This document shows, piece by piece, positions 1 through 16,944 of a stretch of 64,000 nt of DNA. The notes beneath the pieces are model-generated. The model saw only the letters and a list, made by a program, of their open reading frames with translations, made no database searches and had not been told where the DNA came from. The DNA comes from Strongylocentrotus purpuratus (lineage: Eukaryota > Echinodermata > Echinoidea > Camarodonta > Strongylocentrotidae): assembly GCF_000002235.5 (NCBI RefSeq), contig NW_022145601.1, positions 23,167,389 to 23,231,388 of the forward strand, read 5' to 3'. The number at the start of each line of letters is the position of its first letter. Position 1 is the stretch's first letter. The position numbers were made by a program, and so were the translations under genes.

Positions 1-230
1 TATCCCTTTCTCTCATTTTCAACCTCCCTTTTATCTCCCTATCCGTATATAATTCCCATCTCTTTACTTCTCTATCTCTCTCTCTCTGTCTATTTTCCCT
101 CTACATCAATGTTTGCATCTCCTCTCTATTAACTATTATTTCAACGACCCTTTTTATTTTCTTCATCTATGAACCCATGATATCCATCTTTATCCATATT
201 CATAATATATCATTCATAATCTCTTTACTC

Positions 231-231
231 A

Positions 232-292
<61 letters not shown>

Positions 293-308
293 CCTCTCTC
301 TCTCTCCC

Positions 309-386
<78 letters not shown>
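231..386. repeat. (CT)n microsatellite
   Basis: An almost uninterrupted CT tract of about 155 bases with occasional extra C. It is polypyrimidine/polypurine DNA that could adopt non-B structure. Confidence 0.95.
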
Positions 387-389
<3 letters not shown>

Positions 390-585
390 TGCTATGAACC
401 CAAAAGGGCGTTATGATTTATTTTTATTTTATTTTTTAATTGAAAAAAAGCAAATTATCAGAACCCATAATTCCATAAAACATTGCTAAGCTAGTTGTCA
501 ATTAATTACACAGGCTATGATGCATACAGCCGACAACTCGGCTTAAGTAACGTTTTATGAATATGAGCCCTCGTTGATGATATCT

Positions 586-604
586 CCCCCCCCCCCCCCC
601 CCCC
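586..604. repeat. poly(C) tract
   Basis: Nineteen C residues in a row, one of many long C or G runs in this window. Confidence 0.95.
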
Positions 605-2409
605 TTCATCAAACAGTGCAAATGGACAGCTACTATAAAAACAGAATATATTCTTTAGTAACGATTGAATGTACATTTTTACATTGCAAGTATCCTGCCC
701 AATACTCCAACAAAAAAGAGACCGATTTAAACAGCAAATATAAATTAATTTTACATTAAATGTGCTCCAATTTAGATATCTGTTGCTATTTCCGAGACAA
801 GATTTTTCCGATGCATGTGTCCATAACTCCATTAACATCTCTACTGTAATGAGCCCCAGTTGATTACAATCCATGTAATTTTGTCGGCTACATCAAACAT
901 TGTACATGAAGCGTAAGTTATCATCAGCATGCAAGTCATGATTTTAATAATAAACGCTCCAAACGTAAACACTCGCACACCCTCGCTTGCCCATGCACAT
1001 ACATAAATAAGAACATAAATAAATTTTCAAAAAGACATACACTAACATTCAAACTTAACGCATTTCATGTTATGCCTTTCACAAAAATTGATTTCTTTCA
1101 TTTTGTTGCTGTTAGAATTAATTCATTTCTGATATATTATAGAATAAGGTTGGTCGCCCATAATTAGAAGGTTCCTTTTCTGATGCTGCAATCACCTTCA
1201 AGCTCTCAAGCTTAAGATGGCGGTCACCTGCAATTTTTAATTTTTGAAATCATTTGTCGACTTTGTGTTTTCTGAAAGGTATAATTAGGTAATTGATTAA
1301 TATAATGATATGATATGTATTATGTCTTCTTTTTTTTAATACAAAATATGTACCTAGTTTGCATATTACTTCTGCAGAAATAAATTACAAAAATATAGAA
1401 CAAACATTATTGCATTTTAACGTATTGAAATTTTAATAATGAATTCTTTCACAGGACTTTACATTACTTGTATACGATGCAAAAGTAGAAAATTGCTTGT
1501 TTCTTGGTAAACAATCTCAATCGACTTTAAACAATATCATTTACATGTCATAGGATTTAAATTTCAAACAAGCCTGTGAAGATAGGTGGATCAAAATAGC
1601 TCCAATGTTTCAAGCACTTCATTTTAGGAATTTACCTTGAAAAAACTGATGTAAATTACAGGCAAATCTCATCATAATCAGGTCAACAGACCAACCAGAT
1701 CACATGTAAAATGGCTCGTCAGATGACAGATAACAAAAATGTGCAATATTTTTTATACTCATCAATGTAATTCATTTACAACAGAATTTGCCAGTACATA
1801 TACATGTGCACGTACATGTATGCATTTTGATTTCACTTCAAGCAGTATTACATGTAGTTGGTATAACTTAAATACAGATTTTATGATATCAAACCCCCAT
1901 ATCTATTAGAAACTGGCTTAATACACAACTGTCCAAAATCCATATCTATCTTCACAAATAAAATAGTTGTAGCAAACACAATAATATATTTAGGGATACC
2001 AAATTACCTGACAAATGTGTAAGTCATCTACCTTTATTTTTCCATCAACCTAAAATACTCATATAACCGACACGGTCAAGGTAAAACCATAAAATATGCT
2101 GCCCTCTACTGCTCTACTAGTAATTCCACATAGATGAACAATAAACACAAGAGGGCAGCACATAGCTAGCTAACCCAGAGCATAATCAAAATCAGTCAGT
2201 TCCAAACAGATGTAACAGTCTACAACCCAACTATTTCAGACCTCATAGTGACAGTGAAAGTGGCTGCAAAGGTACATATTGTATGTTTGAAATCTATTGT
2301 ACAATCCCAAAGTTTTTCATGAAAAGTTTCATGCTGTGGCCACTGTGTACTTTTTAATTACAACACAACAAAAAAATGGCCATCATAAGCTATTCTGAAT
2401 AGTTCTTAA

Positions 2410-2778
2410 AGATAAAGACCAGTTATGGTCATGCGATTGCATTGTGAAAGAAACGTTGTGGAATCGATCATAAAAGGTTGATCATCTAGCATATAAGTAT
2501 TGGTGTGTACTGTAAGTTTCTGGAATCATCAAAATGATAAGAAATTTGGCCCAGTCTTCATAAAGTTACAAGCACTATACACAGAAAGATATATATGGGA
2601 CTATCTCTCACACACCAATAGATAAACTAATTTACCAAATATATCAATTAGTAGGCGGTTTCCCGGCAAAATTTGTATCATCATGTATTAGTCAAAACAT
2701 ATTCTTTCACATGATTGGTAATAAGAGCTTCCATTTCATTTTTTGAAATTGGGGCGTTTCCATTACTGGTCTTTACCT
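2410..2778. mobile_element. TTAA-flanked MITE, copy 1
   Basis: A 369-bp element with terminal inverted repeats AGATAAAGACCAGT / ACTGGTCTTTACCT and a TTAA duplication at 2406-2409 and 2779-2782. A second full copy, in the opposite orientation, sits in gene B at 32717-33082. No coding capacity. The TTAA target points to the piggyBac type by analogy, but no transposase is present to prove it. Confidence 0.88.
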
Positions 2779-2835
2779 TTAAAGCCTCTGGAAGAATAAT
2801 GAGCCATTATTCCAACCCGACATTTTGTTATTGTT

Positions 2836-3040
2836 TTTGGAGGGGGGGTTGTGTGTGTTTTTTTTTCTTCCTTGAAGAGATAGAATCAATAGAAACCGGG
2901 GGGGGGGGGGGGGGGGGGGACATTTACCTGCCTTTTTCAAGGAACAATATAAGCAGGGGGGGGATTAGGGGTTGTGTTTGTTTGTTTTTTTCCTTGAAGA
3001 GATAGAATCAATAGAAACCGGGGGGGGGGGGGGGGGGGCA
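2836..3040. repeat. tandem duplication ending in poly(G) tracts
   Basis: A segment of about 120 bp is present twice. Each copy contains TCCTTGAAGAGATAGAATC followed by AATAGAAACC and then a pure G run of about 18-20 bases (near 2899 and 3019). The G runs are G-quadruplex candidates. No coding signal. Confidence 0.85.
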
Positions 3041-3615
3041 ATATGCCGGTAAGCAAAATTGTTTAAATTGAGGGGAAGGGGTAGCAAGATAGGGACTGAA
3101 ATTATATTTAATCTGGTTGCTGACGATTAATTAGTTTATTTGCTGCCCCTATTGGTCATCAGTGGTAATTCAATATATGGGAGTTCTGCTTTACTTTTCT
3201 TTGATTTTTCTTCTTTTATTTATTTTAACACAGTACAGTTTGGATGCTGTGGACCTTTGCATTTGCATTCAATATTAAATGGAAAAAAACATGGTAAATA
3301 ACATTTCCCTAATTACGTCACAATAATTGCTTGTTTCAGAAATCAAGTTTTGTAATTTCAATACAAACTCGAGAATACTGGTACCCCTTTTCAATATGAA
3401 GTTAATGGTTTACTCTCCAACCATACACTGTCTGTCAAGAGCAAAAGTATGCTCAAGTATTTGGTTTTGTGTTGGGTTTAGGGTTTGGTTATGGTTAGGG
3501 GTATGGTGTCAGGTCTAGGGCTGAAGTTATAAATTCAGTGAGTGTAGGTTCTTGACCGCAGAGATATTGAAGCCAGAGCATATGCCGCACAACCGACAAT
3601 GATACCTCATCAGCA

Positions 3616-5358
3616 TTACAGCTTTACGCCCACTGGCACAAGTGGTTTAGGTGTTATACTACCTGTCCCTTGAGAAGATATAACACAAGTGCCGATAGGT
3701 CCCTTCTTTTGCCTCTTCTTGCTCTCTTCAGGACTTATCTCTTTACGCGCACTACCATCATCAACATCCACTCCATGGTAGTTCAGGTACAAATGTAGCT
3801 TTTCTTGTTTCTTTGCCAGGTATTGCTGCCCCTCCGACGGTTTCAATTCTGCGAACCGAAACCTGTTCAGATGGCGTTCCCACCTTGCCTTCTGTTTCTT
3901 GCGCCTCCGTTGCTTCTGCATGCGCAGCTTGAAGCGGTTACGTTTGCGCCACTTCTTGTACTGATGTCGCTTCATCTTCCTGTGCCTCTTCTGCAGAATG
4001 TTCGAAGCCTTCTTTGCGACCCCACGGTTCGTGGCAGGGTCATCGATGAAGACATCCACTCTTTGGGAAGAGGGTACATCGAGAGAGTCTTCAGTAACAG
4101 CAGTTGGACAGTCCCAGGGTATTGCTACACTTGCAACAGGGTCTAAGATCGCAACTTGAGCCACTGGCGACCTTGTCGGCAAGGTATATTGGATGGTTGC
4201 AACCGCTTCCTCAGGTGACAGTGACAGCCTGGAGAGAAGCCGGCCGAGGGTCTCAGGACATGTCCCTTGCTGCTGCCGACTGCTGGGATTGTTGACAAGA
4301 ACTGCGGACAAGCTTGGTGAAAGGACCTTCAGTGTTTCTTGCCTCTTTGGTGGATTGCTTGTGTTCACCGTAGAAGATGTGTGGCCCAGGCATCTCGATG
4401 CTTGGACATTCCATGATGTACCTAAAGGATTTAAATTTCAATACGGAAGAGAGAAGAGTTTTCAATCATAATGCATTTATTAATTGTTTGTCTTGTTCGT
4501 AATAATAGTTATAATAATAACAGGCATTTTTTAAGTGCCATCTCGTCTCTCTAGAAATTCTATTTCGGGGCGCATTTATTATTACGCCGGCGTTAGCCTA
4601 GCTGCCATTACAGCGCTCCAGCATTTCAAGGAATTAATTCCTGCCAGGTACACATTTACATCGCCTGGGTTGAGTGTGGCAAATGTAGATCAATGTAGTA
4701 CTATCTTGTTTACCCAGGGTAGCCTCATCAGTATCACTGTTCTCCCTGAAGGCCCTGTACGTTATATTATTACCCCAGCTAAATTCAAGCTATCACAGGA
4801 TGCTCCAGCATTCAAGGGATTTCTTCCTGCTGTGTACCCCTTTACAACCCCTGAGTGGAGAGTGGCAAATGTAAAATTAATGACTTGTCAAATGACATAC
4901 ATGTACAGTAAGTTTGTTCCATGGTAGAACTGAAACTATGAACGATGTGATTCACAGTCTGGTGATGTTTCCACAATCCACCAGACCATGACACCTTCAT
5001 CAATATTGTAACATGATATCTTACTATAAAGTTCATCTACTTATGTTAAATTTCAGGAACACACACTGAATTTAAAGAGAAAAAATCAAGAAAAAATCTT
5101 TACTCTGACAAAAATATATAGAATATCTAAATGTACATTTTATCAATGTTCTTATGTCATTGAAAGAACTTTTTTCATTTGGCACTTGATTTTTTTTTTG
5201 GGGGGGGGGTGGGCTGCAAAGCCTTAAAATGGAAAGACAGACCAGCAATGGAATTCCTTTTAATGATTTTGATGTGACATTAAAATAAATGAATACAGAT
5301 CCTTACCCAAAGCATTCTGGAGAGCACAAAAGTTTTTAGAAAGAATACGCTTCAGCAT
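3616..5358 (-). CDS. AURKAIP1: mitochondrial small ribosomal subunit protein mS38 (AURKAIP1)
   Basis: Two-exon gene: exon 1 at 5358-5307, exon 2 at 4421-3616, 285 aa. Exon 1 encodes MLKRILSKNFCALQNAL, a basic, acid-free leader typical of mitochondrial import, and ends at a GTAAGG donor in phase 1. Exon 2 starts after CCTTTAG in the matching phase. The open frame reaches back to that acceptor without its own ATG, which is why I chose the start in exon 1. Residues about 165-225 are the family signature: an Arg/Lys-rich helix (KRHRKMKRHQYKKWRKR, then RFKLR) followed by the W-rich RARWERHLNRFR-like stretch, as in the mS38 domain of human AURKAIP1. mS38 packs on rRNA in the mitoribosomal small subunit; the vertebrate protein was also described as an Aurora-A partner. 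At 285 aa it is longer than the human protein (about 199 aa), the extra length lying in the linker and C-terminal tail. The exon 1 link is my inference from phase and leader character. Confidence 0.82.
4560..4880. repeat. dispersed repeat fragment, two degenerate copies
   Basis: Inside the mS38 intron. Two related stretches, about 4618-4690 (CAGCATTTCAAGG ... CCTGCCAGGTACAC) and about 4805-4875, share the order 'cattcaaggrattt-cctgc-gtac-cc-tttaca-cc-tgagt-gagtgtggcaaatgta'. This looks like a decayed dispersed repeat tail. The spanning open frames are not a gene. Confidence 0.5.
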
Positions 5359-8300
5359 TCTGATTTGTTGGTGTCCCACTGATGTAAATCTGAAGATAAA
5401 ATATGGAAAGAACAAACAAATAGGAGAATATTCAATATTCAAGGCAAAAAAATGTATATCTTCAATAAATTATGCCACAAAACCAATGCAAAAGCGATAA
5501 TTAATTTGGCATTGGTTTAAGAGAAAAAAATTAAGAAATAAAGAAATGGATCACTATTAGATTAGCACTTATATAGTATCTACACAATCAGTGTAAGTTT
5601 ACCAACAATATCTGATCAAAATTAATTAAAAGGCTTTTACAAATAGATAACCATACTTTAATACAAATTTGGAGTTCATTAAAGATGGAAATTAAGTAGC
5701 CTCTACCTTGTGAATAGTTAAACAAAGACATTTAGATAGTGAAAGTTCCAGAGACACTAGCCTAGGGCATGTGATACCTGTGGCATCATCGATAAATAGG
5801 AAACCACCATTCAATTTTTTCTTCTCATTTTGTCACACACTTAGCCGTCTCCTCTTTCCCACTCCATAACCATGGACACTACAGACAAATGTGAGCATGC
5901 AGATAAACGAGTGGTTTCCAAAACCATATTATAGATTTAGCCAGACCTGCTAGGTGTACCGTCCGTTACACGTCTACTTTTGAAAACATGAATAACATGT
6001 CCCACTCCCAGATTATTGAAAGTGATTGGGATCCATTCCAGAGGCAATTAATTCCTGAGGGCAAGCTAGAGTTTAATAGCATAGCCTATAGGCTATATCA
6101 GTTTTTTTCAACCAGGGTGCTGCAAGAGAAATTAGTTATATGGCAACTATTTATTTTGAAATAGGGTCGGTTTCGTGACAACAAAAAATAATAGAAGTTA
6201 GAAGTTAGACTTGGAAGGAAGCTTGGCAGCTGAAGACGGCTTTCTTCCAGAAGCTTTGGTATTCAAGGTATTCAAGGTATAGAAACGCTATGTATTTTCA
6301 TGAGGAAGTAACCTTTTGAAGAAGATAAGATGTCTTCTTCTTCGCTCGCTTCACTCACCCACTACCCAGGAAATAAAAAAACAGGACAATTTCAGACCGT
6401 GAAGTACATGCATCTGAATACATCCATATTTGGGCAAATAGGTGCCTGAATATCCTTCTATTTGATAATGAGATGCCTGAATACTAGTATATGAGGTACA
6501 TGTAAATGGTGGAGCGACTATAAACTAACAGTTAGCGGGTAACCGTAATTCGCGGACAGTTCCATATTTTAAAAATCTGTAAGATTTTGAATATGATAGA
6601 ATCTAGTGATAATGATATCATCAATGGAAAGATTAAAATTACCAAGAGACATTAACTTAGGAATTGGGTTTAAATTTCTTTGAAATTATGAAAACATTGA
6701 CAACAGCTCGGCAAATTTTGCTGTCTTTTGCGTCTGTTTAGACAATTTTGAAGTTGCGGACGAACGTGTGCATTTGAGCAATACAATCTGAAAATGAAAT
6801 TGCAATTCATTTATTCAATTTTCTTGAGTTGAAGCTTTCATGGAATTTCAATTCCACTTCTATGTTCTACTTCTATTCTACTACTTGTCAAAGCCTGTTC
6901 AGCATCTAGACAAGGGTGATCTTTTGCCGACGGTGGACGGCTTGTGTAAATTTTTGCCGAAATATATACATGTTTATGGTGCAAGTAAAATGATAAAAAT
7001 CATAAAAATCATAAAAAATAATGATGATGCTGTGACTATTCGCAGCTGATGGCTTCCACACCACACTAATCTAAGTAAATTTTCGCTCTGCCTCAACCGA
7101 AAATTGATAAACATGCTAACTCACTGTCACACTCTCTCTCTCCCTCACAAAGTCACAGTGCAGCCCACATTCAGATCCAAAACCAGTCGTTTCAAGTTCA
7201 AGCGGGCTCCAAATCCGCGGCCTCGGGCTCGAACTTCGAAGACAACTTAGCGATATACCTCTGTTCCTGTCGCCCGTAACTCAAGGGGCCTTTATGCATG
7301 CTCCGTACGTCCCATCAACCGGGCTGAGCTATCTCGTGCGTAGCAAAACGTGACTAGCTAACTGAATTCAGCAACAACAAAAACTATGGTATCTACAAAT
7401 ATCAAAGAAAGAAAGAAAAAAAATCCTCCGATGTCTAAATAATGAGATTTGTATTCTACATGATTGTTCAAGGTTCTTTAAAATCAAATATCCATCTAAG
7501 TTACTCTAATTAGCTCCTGTTAAAACTAAGACGAAGAGTATTTTGGAGGACAATCCTACCAAACACTAATTAAGTAAGTATATAAAAAGCTTGATTGCTG
7601 AAAGAGCAGTGTTCACTTTTTAGTTCTGGGGCTTTCGCAGAATGGCACATCTGAAATTAGATCAAAGTTTATGTTGAAATACACACACACATTTTCCATT
7701 ATTGGCTATAGCAATACTTCAAGTTCTTCTGAAGTTGACTGCCCCGTTGATTGCCATACTGGCCATTCATTCCCGAGGAAAAAACTGACTTATATGGTTG
7801 GGGATCCCTATTAAAAAGTGAGGAAGGCACATTATGCCCGGGCAGCTAGCACTGCACCCCCCCCCCCCCCTCGAACCCCCCCCCCCCCGGTCCAGGGGGC
7901 ATCTTTTTTTCTTCCTAACCTAGCCATCCTAGCGCTGCATATTAATATTTGAATATATATATTTTCGTTGGTACAGTGTGGTGGAGATCAAAATTAAATC
8001 ACCCAGTCGATTCTGGACTAACCAGTATTTCGCAATGATTATGAATTAAGTTACGACCGGGTAGTCATTCGTTTACGGTAAGCCTCCCGATTTTCTCGTA
8101 AGTCTGCGACATAATGCTATTAGTATACTTCCCTGACACATATCGGATAGACTTGTGTTTGACATGCAAACAACTGAAAAAATTTGAAATTTTGGGAAAC
8201 GGACCCATGTTTAGGGATATTTTTGTGAAAAAGTAACCCATTAGAGCGGCACGTACACACTCATATGTATTAAAATGTGGAGTACCCCCCCCCCCCCTCC

Positions 8301-9181
8301 CCCCTTGGAAAAAATGTGTAAAAACATATGTTGGTTTTACCCTTTTTTGGAGATTTGGAGATGCCCCCCCCCCCCTTGACGCTCAAGGGGGGGGGGTTCG
8401 ATTTTTCAAATTTTCGAGGGCCAACAAAAAAATTGTGCTCACTAACCACCCCCCCCCCCCCCCCCGCCGGCGCGATTTTCTAAATATATCAATTGATACA
8501 CATTATTTTTTTTATATACGTTTTGGTGCCAAGCCTGAACCCAGATTTCTTAATTGTGGATGGTTCTAGAGCAGTTGTGTTCACATCAAGTATGGAATTA
8601 AGGTCACCTCTGCTACACATTCAGTGAATTCTTACCCGATGTGAACCTCTTCTTCATGCACCCGTCCCAAGTCAAACGCACATACCATGGCATGAAAGTT
8701 CCCCCCCCCCCCCCCCTAAGAAATCCTGGATCCGCGCCTGCCCTCGGGCACTGCATGTTCGAAAAATTGTATCTGCCCTGACATGACTGGCCATCATATT
8801 GGAGCTTTATATTCCTATCTCCATGACTTATACTGATTTTACGTGATTGAGTCCGAAATCAATTGATTTTTCATATTAATAGGCCAAATATATTAGTCGT
8901 ACTAAATTAGTGCCTGGCATATAGGCCTATGCCAAGTTCGACGTTATTGAAATAATTTTTTTAATTTTGTTCTTTCAAAGACACCGTGGAATAAATTGTT
9001 GCGAGTGTGCTACATTTTGGTTGATAGGTTCTTTTAAGTGACGTAACTTGAGATTACGTAAACGATTTTGTTATAATCCCTTGGTCAAACAGAACTGCCC
9101 ACAAGCGCATGCCACCCTGCACGTTGACCAGAAGACATAGACGTTTTCGCCTCAAACTCCTCATCTCTCAGGCTACAAATA
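5359..9181. other. intergenic between two divergently placed genes
   Basis: About 3.8 kb separate the 5' ends of mS38 (minus) and C1orf50 (plus), which point away from each other. It should hold both promoters, but I see no clear TATA box or initiator to place them. It contains many poly(C) runs (about 7856-7888, 8286-8302, 8365-8376, 8450-8465, 8701-8716) in dispersed-repeat sequence. No coding region recognised. Confidence 0.6.
8300..8430. repeat. poly(C)-bearing dispersed repeat
   Basis: Contains 'ggagatgCCCCCCCCCC...TTGACGCTCAAGGGGGGGGG', a C tract and a G tract around a short hairpin, followed by TTCAAATTTTCGAGG. The same block occurs as its reverse complement at about 28740-28860, and looser relatives lie at 51290-51510 and 51834-52110, so it is a dispersed family rather than unique DNA. 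Confidence 0.65.
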
Positions 9182-13000
<3,819 letters not shown>

Positions 13001-13105
13001 AAGGGTTTTGGAAAACTTTTTTTTTTATTAAGAGAACAGTTTGACTGTATTCATACAAAAGCTGATCGTTATGCTTTTGGAATGGAAAATCAAGTGCAAA
13101 TTATG

Positions 13106-13111
13106 AATAAA
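13106..13111 (+). terminator. poly(A) signal AATAAA of C1orf50
   Basis: AATAAA lies 106 bases after the stop codon, in sense orientation, in AT-rich sequence. It is the first canonical signal and the likely 3' end of the transcript. Confidence 0.7.
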
Positions 13112-14391
13112 TGACCACCTTCCATGTCTTTTGAGAGCATATATACACAGCAAATGTAACCATTATCAACGATACAGGTTGTCTTTGGACTTTGGAATCA
13201 GTCCACTAATTCATGGAGTGTTGGAATTCCTTCTAACTTGATTTTCTTCAGAAAAGTTGCCAAAAATACAACTGTTATCTACAGGACATCTGTAGAAAAG
13301 CTGTCTTTGTCTTTGTCCAAAGACCTCAGTCCAATAATTGATTGAGACTGTCAATTGTTACTACCTTAATTTCCTTAAATCTAGTCGTCAGCTGTATACA
13401 ACTTCATGTATATAACAATCAATTAGGATGGTAATTGAAACCTAATGCTCTTTGTCATGTTCATTGAGGTACTAATTGCAATGATCATGAAATCCGCACC
13501 ATGAGGTGACAGTGGTAGTAGAATCCCATTCCTTAGCTCGCCTAGGACAACCAAAATCTGCTGGGGCAAGCAAATCAAAACTGCACTTTCCCCCAACAGG
13601 CAAGCCTGACATTTTCTTCTCTATGCACTTTCGAAAGACATGGGCAAGTTAATTTTTCTTAAGTTCAAAAGCTGCGCTGCCAGTTCTATACTAATTAACA
13701 GTTTGAATAACTGTTTAGAATAAATTTGTATATCGTTGGGTGAAGCTTTGATTGGATATATCGCAGTGGTTTTTAAAAAATATGATCATTTGCATAAAAC
13801 CTTGCAAATTTGAGTAGTACATGTATAAAAGGAGTAAATGTACATGTAATGTGAAGGAGGTGTATAGGCCTTTTTCTACATACCTTTAGTCTATTTTCAT
13901 TAGTCAATTTTTAATTGTATATTCAGGGACACATTTTAGAATTTAGTTATCCATGGAAGATCAATGTTTAAAATGTTATCTGATCTGAAAATTTGTAGAC
14001 AAGGTAAAAAAAAAGTCTCAAATAAAAATCTTCAATATTTATCATCCATCTGTAGCAAAAAAGGGAACTTCAATGACTTTTGAAATTATCCAAATATGGT
14101 AATTAAAGATGATGGGCAGAAACCTGCTCTTCCTCATATAAATAACGTCTTTGTGATTGAAAAGTAAAGAACTTACATGCATGCAGATGTCACTTTTGAT
14201 TAAAAAAATAGTAGATATTTATATATTTGTATATCCAAGGGAGAAAGCACATGTGCATTTAATCCACAGACAGATTATTATGGAAATCCTGAAATGTACA
14301 TGTAGCAGCTACAGCTCACCTTTAGATTTCCAAGCGCTTGGAGTGAGTGAGATTGATTGACATACATGTTTATATATGTACACACAGATTA
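13112..14391. other. intergenic, no gene seen
   Basis: AT-rich sequence after C1orf50. No exon-like open frame, RNA gene or clear mobile element was found. Confidence 0.55.
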
Positions 14392-14631
14392 TGAAGAGTT
14401 TAATTCCAAAAGGAGCTAAATCTATTTTTTTAACTTCAGAGAAAAAAGACATTGTTTACCAGATTTTGTACAGGGGTCTAGGGAAAAGGGATATTAGAAG
14501 GTGAATTTTTTCATAATTGCTCCCAAAGTTTAGGTAAATAATTTTGTTAATAGACGGGTACTGACAGTGTTCTGATATTGATAACTCGATGTTCATCAAA
14601 AGTGGATTTAGCTCCTTTTGGAATTAAGCTC

Positions 14632-14635
<4 letters not shown>
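14392..14635. mobile_element. TA-flanked MITE (Tc1/mariner-like)
   Basis: A 244-bp element with near-perfect inverted ends TGAAGAGTTTAATTCCAAAA / TTTTGGAATTAAGCTCTTCA, about 30 bp each. It is flanked by TA at 14390-14391 and 14636-14637; the right copy has since expanded into a (TA)n microsatellite up to about 14679. No coding capacity. Confidence 0.8.
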
Positions 14636-14683
<48 letters not shown>

Positions 14684-14835
14684 CTTACATGTTGTATTAA
14701 CAGGACATCTATATATAACCCTAAATGGTACATTAACCAGATACCATTAAAAAAAAATGGTATGTTACCCTAACCCCAAATTTAAAACAATATACCCGTA
14801 ACCAATTAAACTCATGACTAATGATTAAACCTGTT

Positions 14836-15157
14836 GGGTGGTATTCTCATAAGTTAAACCGGGACTAAGTCCAGACTAAACAAGAATTTTAGTTCACACT
14901 TCTATGGAATGCTAGGTTTCATCTTCCTCCTTCAATATTCATGACAAAGATAATCTACCAAAAACTTTGTTGAAATTCAGTTTATACTCATATTATCTTT
15001 TTCTTCCCATTTCATTGCAAAATTAATTTTTTGAACACTTTTCATTGAAGGATTAAAATAATCTGTACAGGGTAAATTAGTCTGCAACAGGCACTCCATA
15101 GAAGTGTGAACTAACTAAGTACGCGCTAACTTAGTACGCGCTACCGGAATACCACCC
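14836..15157. mobile_element. inverted-repeat MITE
   Basis: Ends GGGTGGTATTC / GAATACCACCC, with an inner pair TTCACACTTCTATGGAATG near 14893 and CTCCATAGAAGTGTGAA near 15094. About 322 bp, no open frame. I could not define a convincing target duplication. Confidence 0.65.
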
Positions 15158-15280
15158 ATTGTTTCTTGGGAACCCTTTAAGTTTCCTCTGCCTGCAACCA
15201 TACGTAGAGGGTAGGGATTCTATAGTTCCATCGTTTAAACAGGACACAAAAATGTCGTGCTAATGACCATGTCTACGTAA

Positions 15281-15801
15281 AGATACTATGTCCCTTTTGC
15301 AGCCAACCTCATATTCTGTAGAACTTTGCAGGAATTATGAATGTGTCATGTATGTCCTATCTGTGAAATTTAAACATTAGCAGTGTCCTAATATTCAAAT
15401 TATGCAAGGAAATCTGTTTACTTGCTAGACTTCACTGTCAGACACTAATGAGTGACTGACTGGCTTTTTTTCTTCTTTGGTAATAACATACATAAAATGA
15501 GCCGTAAAGGATTTGTCTACATCAATAACCTACTTCTTGTAATGGCCAAAATTAAACTGATTGAATCTTTGCGCAGCATAATACGTACGACCATGCGGTA
15601 CAATGGTCTGAAAATCAAGACTATTACTTATTGGCTCTATAGCTCCGAAGTCGATTTGACAACTAATAGTAGTTATTTTCCCACTTAAAGACGTTTTCAA
15701 GCCCCCTTTTTGTAAAGGGGGTTCTAAATTAGTATTATCTTTCAAATGCCATTGGAATTTAACCTTTTTTTTTTTTGGCCTGCAAATGGGACATAGTACC
15801 T
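15281..15801. mobile_element. TACTATGTCCC-family MITE, copy 1
   Basis: A 521-bp element with inverted ends AGATACTATGTCCCTTTTGC / GCAAATGGGACATAGTACCT. Flanks GTAA and TTGA look like a decayed TTAA duplication. It is colinear with the copy at 20230-20766 over most of its length. No transposase. Confidence 0.8.
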
Positions 15802-16944
15802 TTGATATTAACTCATTCTTTCACCTCATATGTCCGCCTAATGACGCTGTAAGATGTATATATATATATATATATATATTCGCTGTACCAGCATTGGTAC
15901 ACACATTTCATTTTCAATAGCACTTGGCGAGGGATGTTAACAGGCTTTGGAGCTCAAATACAGCACAATAAATAAGTTTAAAAACAAAAATTATTGAGAG
16001 ATCTAGAGGAAAGTGTTTGTCAAGTAGTGTGCTAAAAGAAGGTTTTCCTTTTGATTTTGTTATAGTTATTTTTCTATTCATACTCTCTCTCTGTGAGCAA
16101 TCGCATACGTATCAAACTAATAAATTTAATCATCAATAAATGTTAACTTTAAGCAGTCAATCATAATTTTTATGAAATGGTGTTTGCTAAAGATTTCATG
16201 TTTATATTACCTCTTTTGAGGATGTGGGCCTCTTTAGGGGTTTTCCCTTTGTTCAATAATACTGTACAATGAATTTGGCAGGTTATCAAATGTTTGATTA
16301 ACCTATATTTATGACTTCATTGAATCAATTAACTATTCACCTTAAGGTTTCTTGACTCATGTTAGTTTCATTTTCTGAGACGCACGTTTGACATATTTAC
16401 TGACTTTGTTTGATAAAATGTGCATAAAAAAGAGATGGTTTCACTTTAAATCATTCTATACCAGTATTCAGACTTTGGAGAATAGTGCATGGTGTTTCCT
16501 GATCCACAATATTGTCTAATGCATGGGAAAGGTAAATACACCTGTACGTGGGCACTCATTAGGAATATTTGTATTGTCATTAAATTTAAATGGTTAAGAC
16601 ATTGCTGCAACTCTTTTGAAACGATGTGTGCATAAGGGTTTCAAGTTCACATTGCACTTTGGAAATGAATATCAACATATGCTAAGACCTTGTTCGGCTC
16701 GCAATATACTCATCGAAAATGAAAAGTGAACCCTCCCGAAGATTTGTGTACTAGGATTTATCTCCAGATAAATGTCAGTGAACATATTCTTTAGATATTA
16801 AACGGTGGTAAATGTGAAATGTTGTTTATCTATTGATCACTATGTGATTGTAATAAATTATATATTCTGACTGATTATGTATTTTGTTAAAATTTGCTTG
16901 CTATTGTTAAAGTGATTATAGTTTCTGTCTGTAAATACATTTAA
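15802..16944. other. intergenic, no gene seen
   Basis: AT-rich; includes a (TA)n run at about 15858-15880. No gene or element boundary recognised. Confidence 0.5.

Larger units (their letters stand above)
1..2405. other. intergenic, no gene seen
   Basis: AT-rich DNA with CT-rich simple sequence at the left edge. I see no spliced gene and no recognisable protein in any frame; the short open frames over the CT tract only encode S/L or R/E repeats. Confidence 0.6.

Noticed and set aside
177-416. S/L-rich and R/E-rich open frames
   Set aside because: They are translations of the (CT)n microsatellite.
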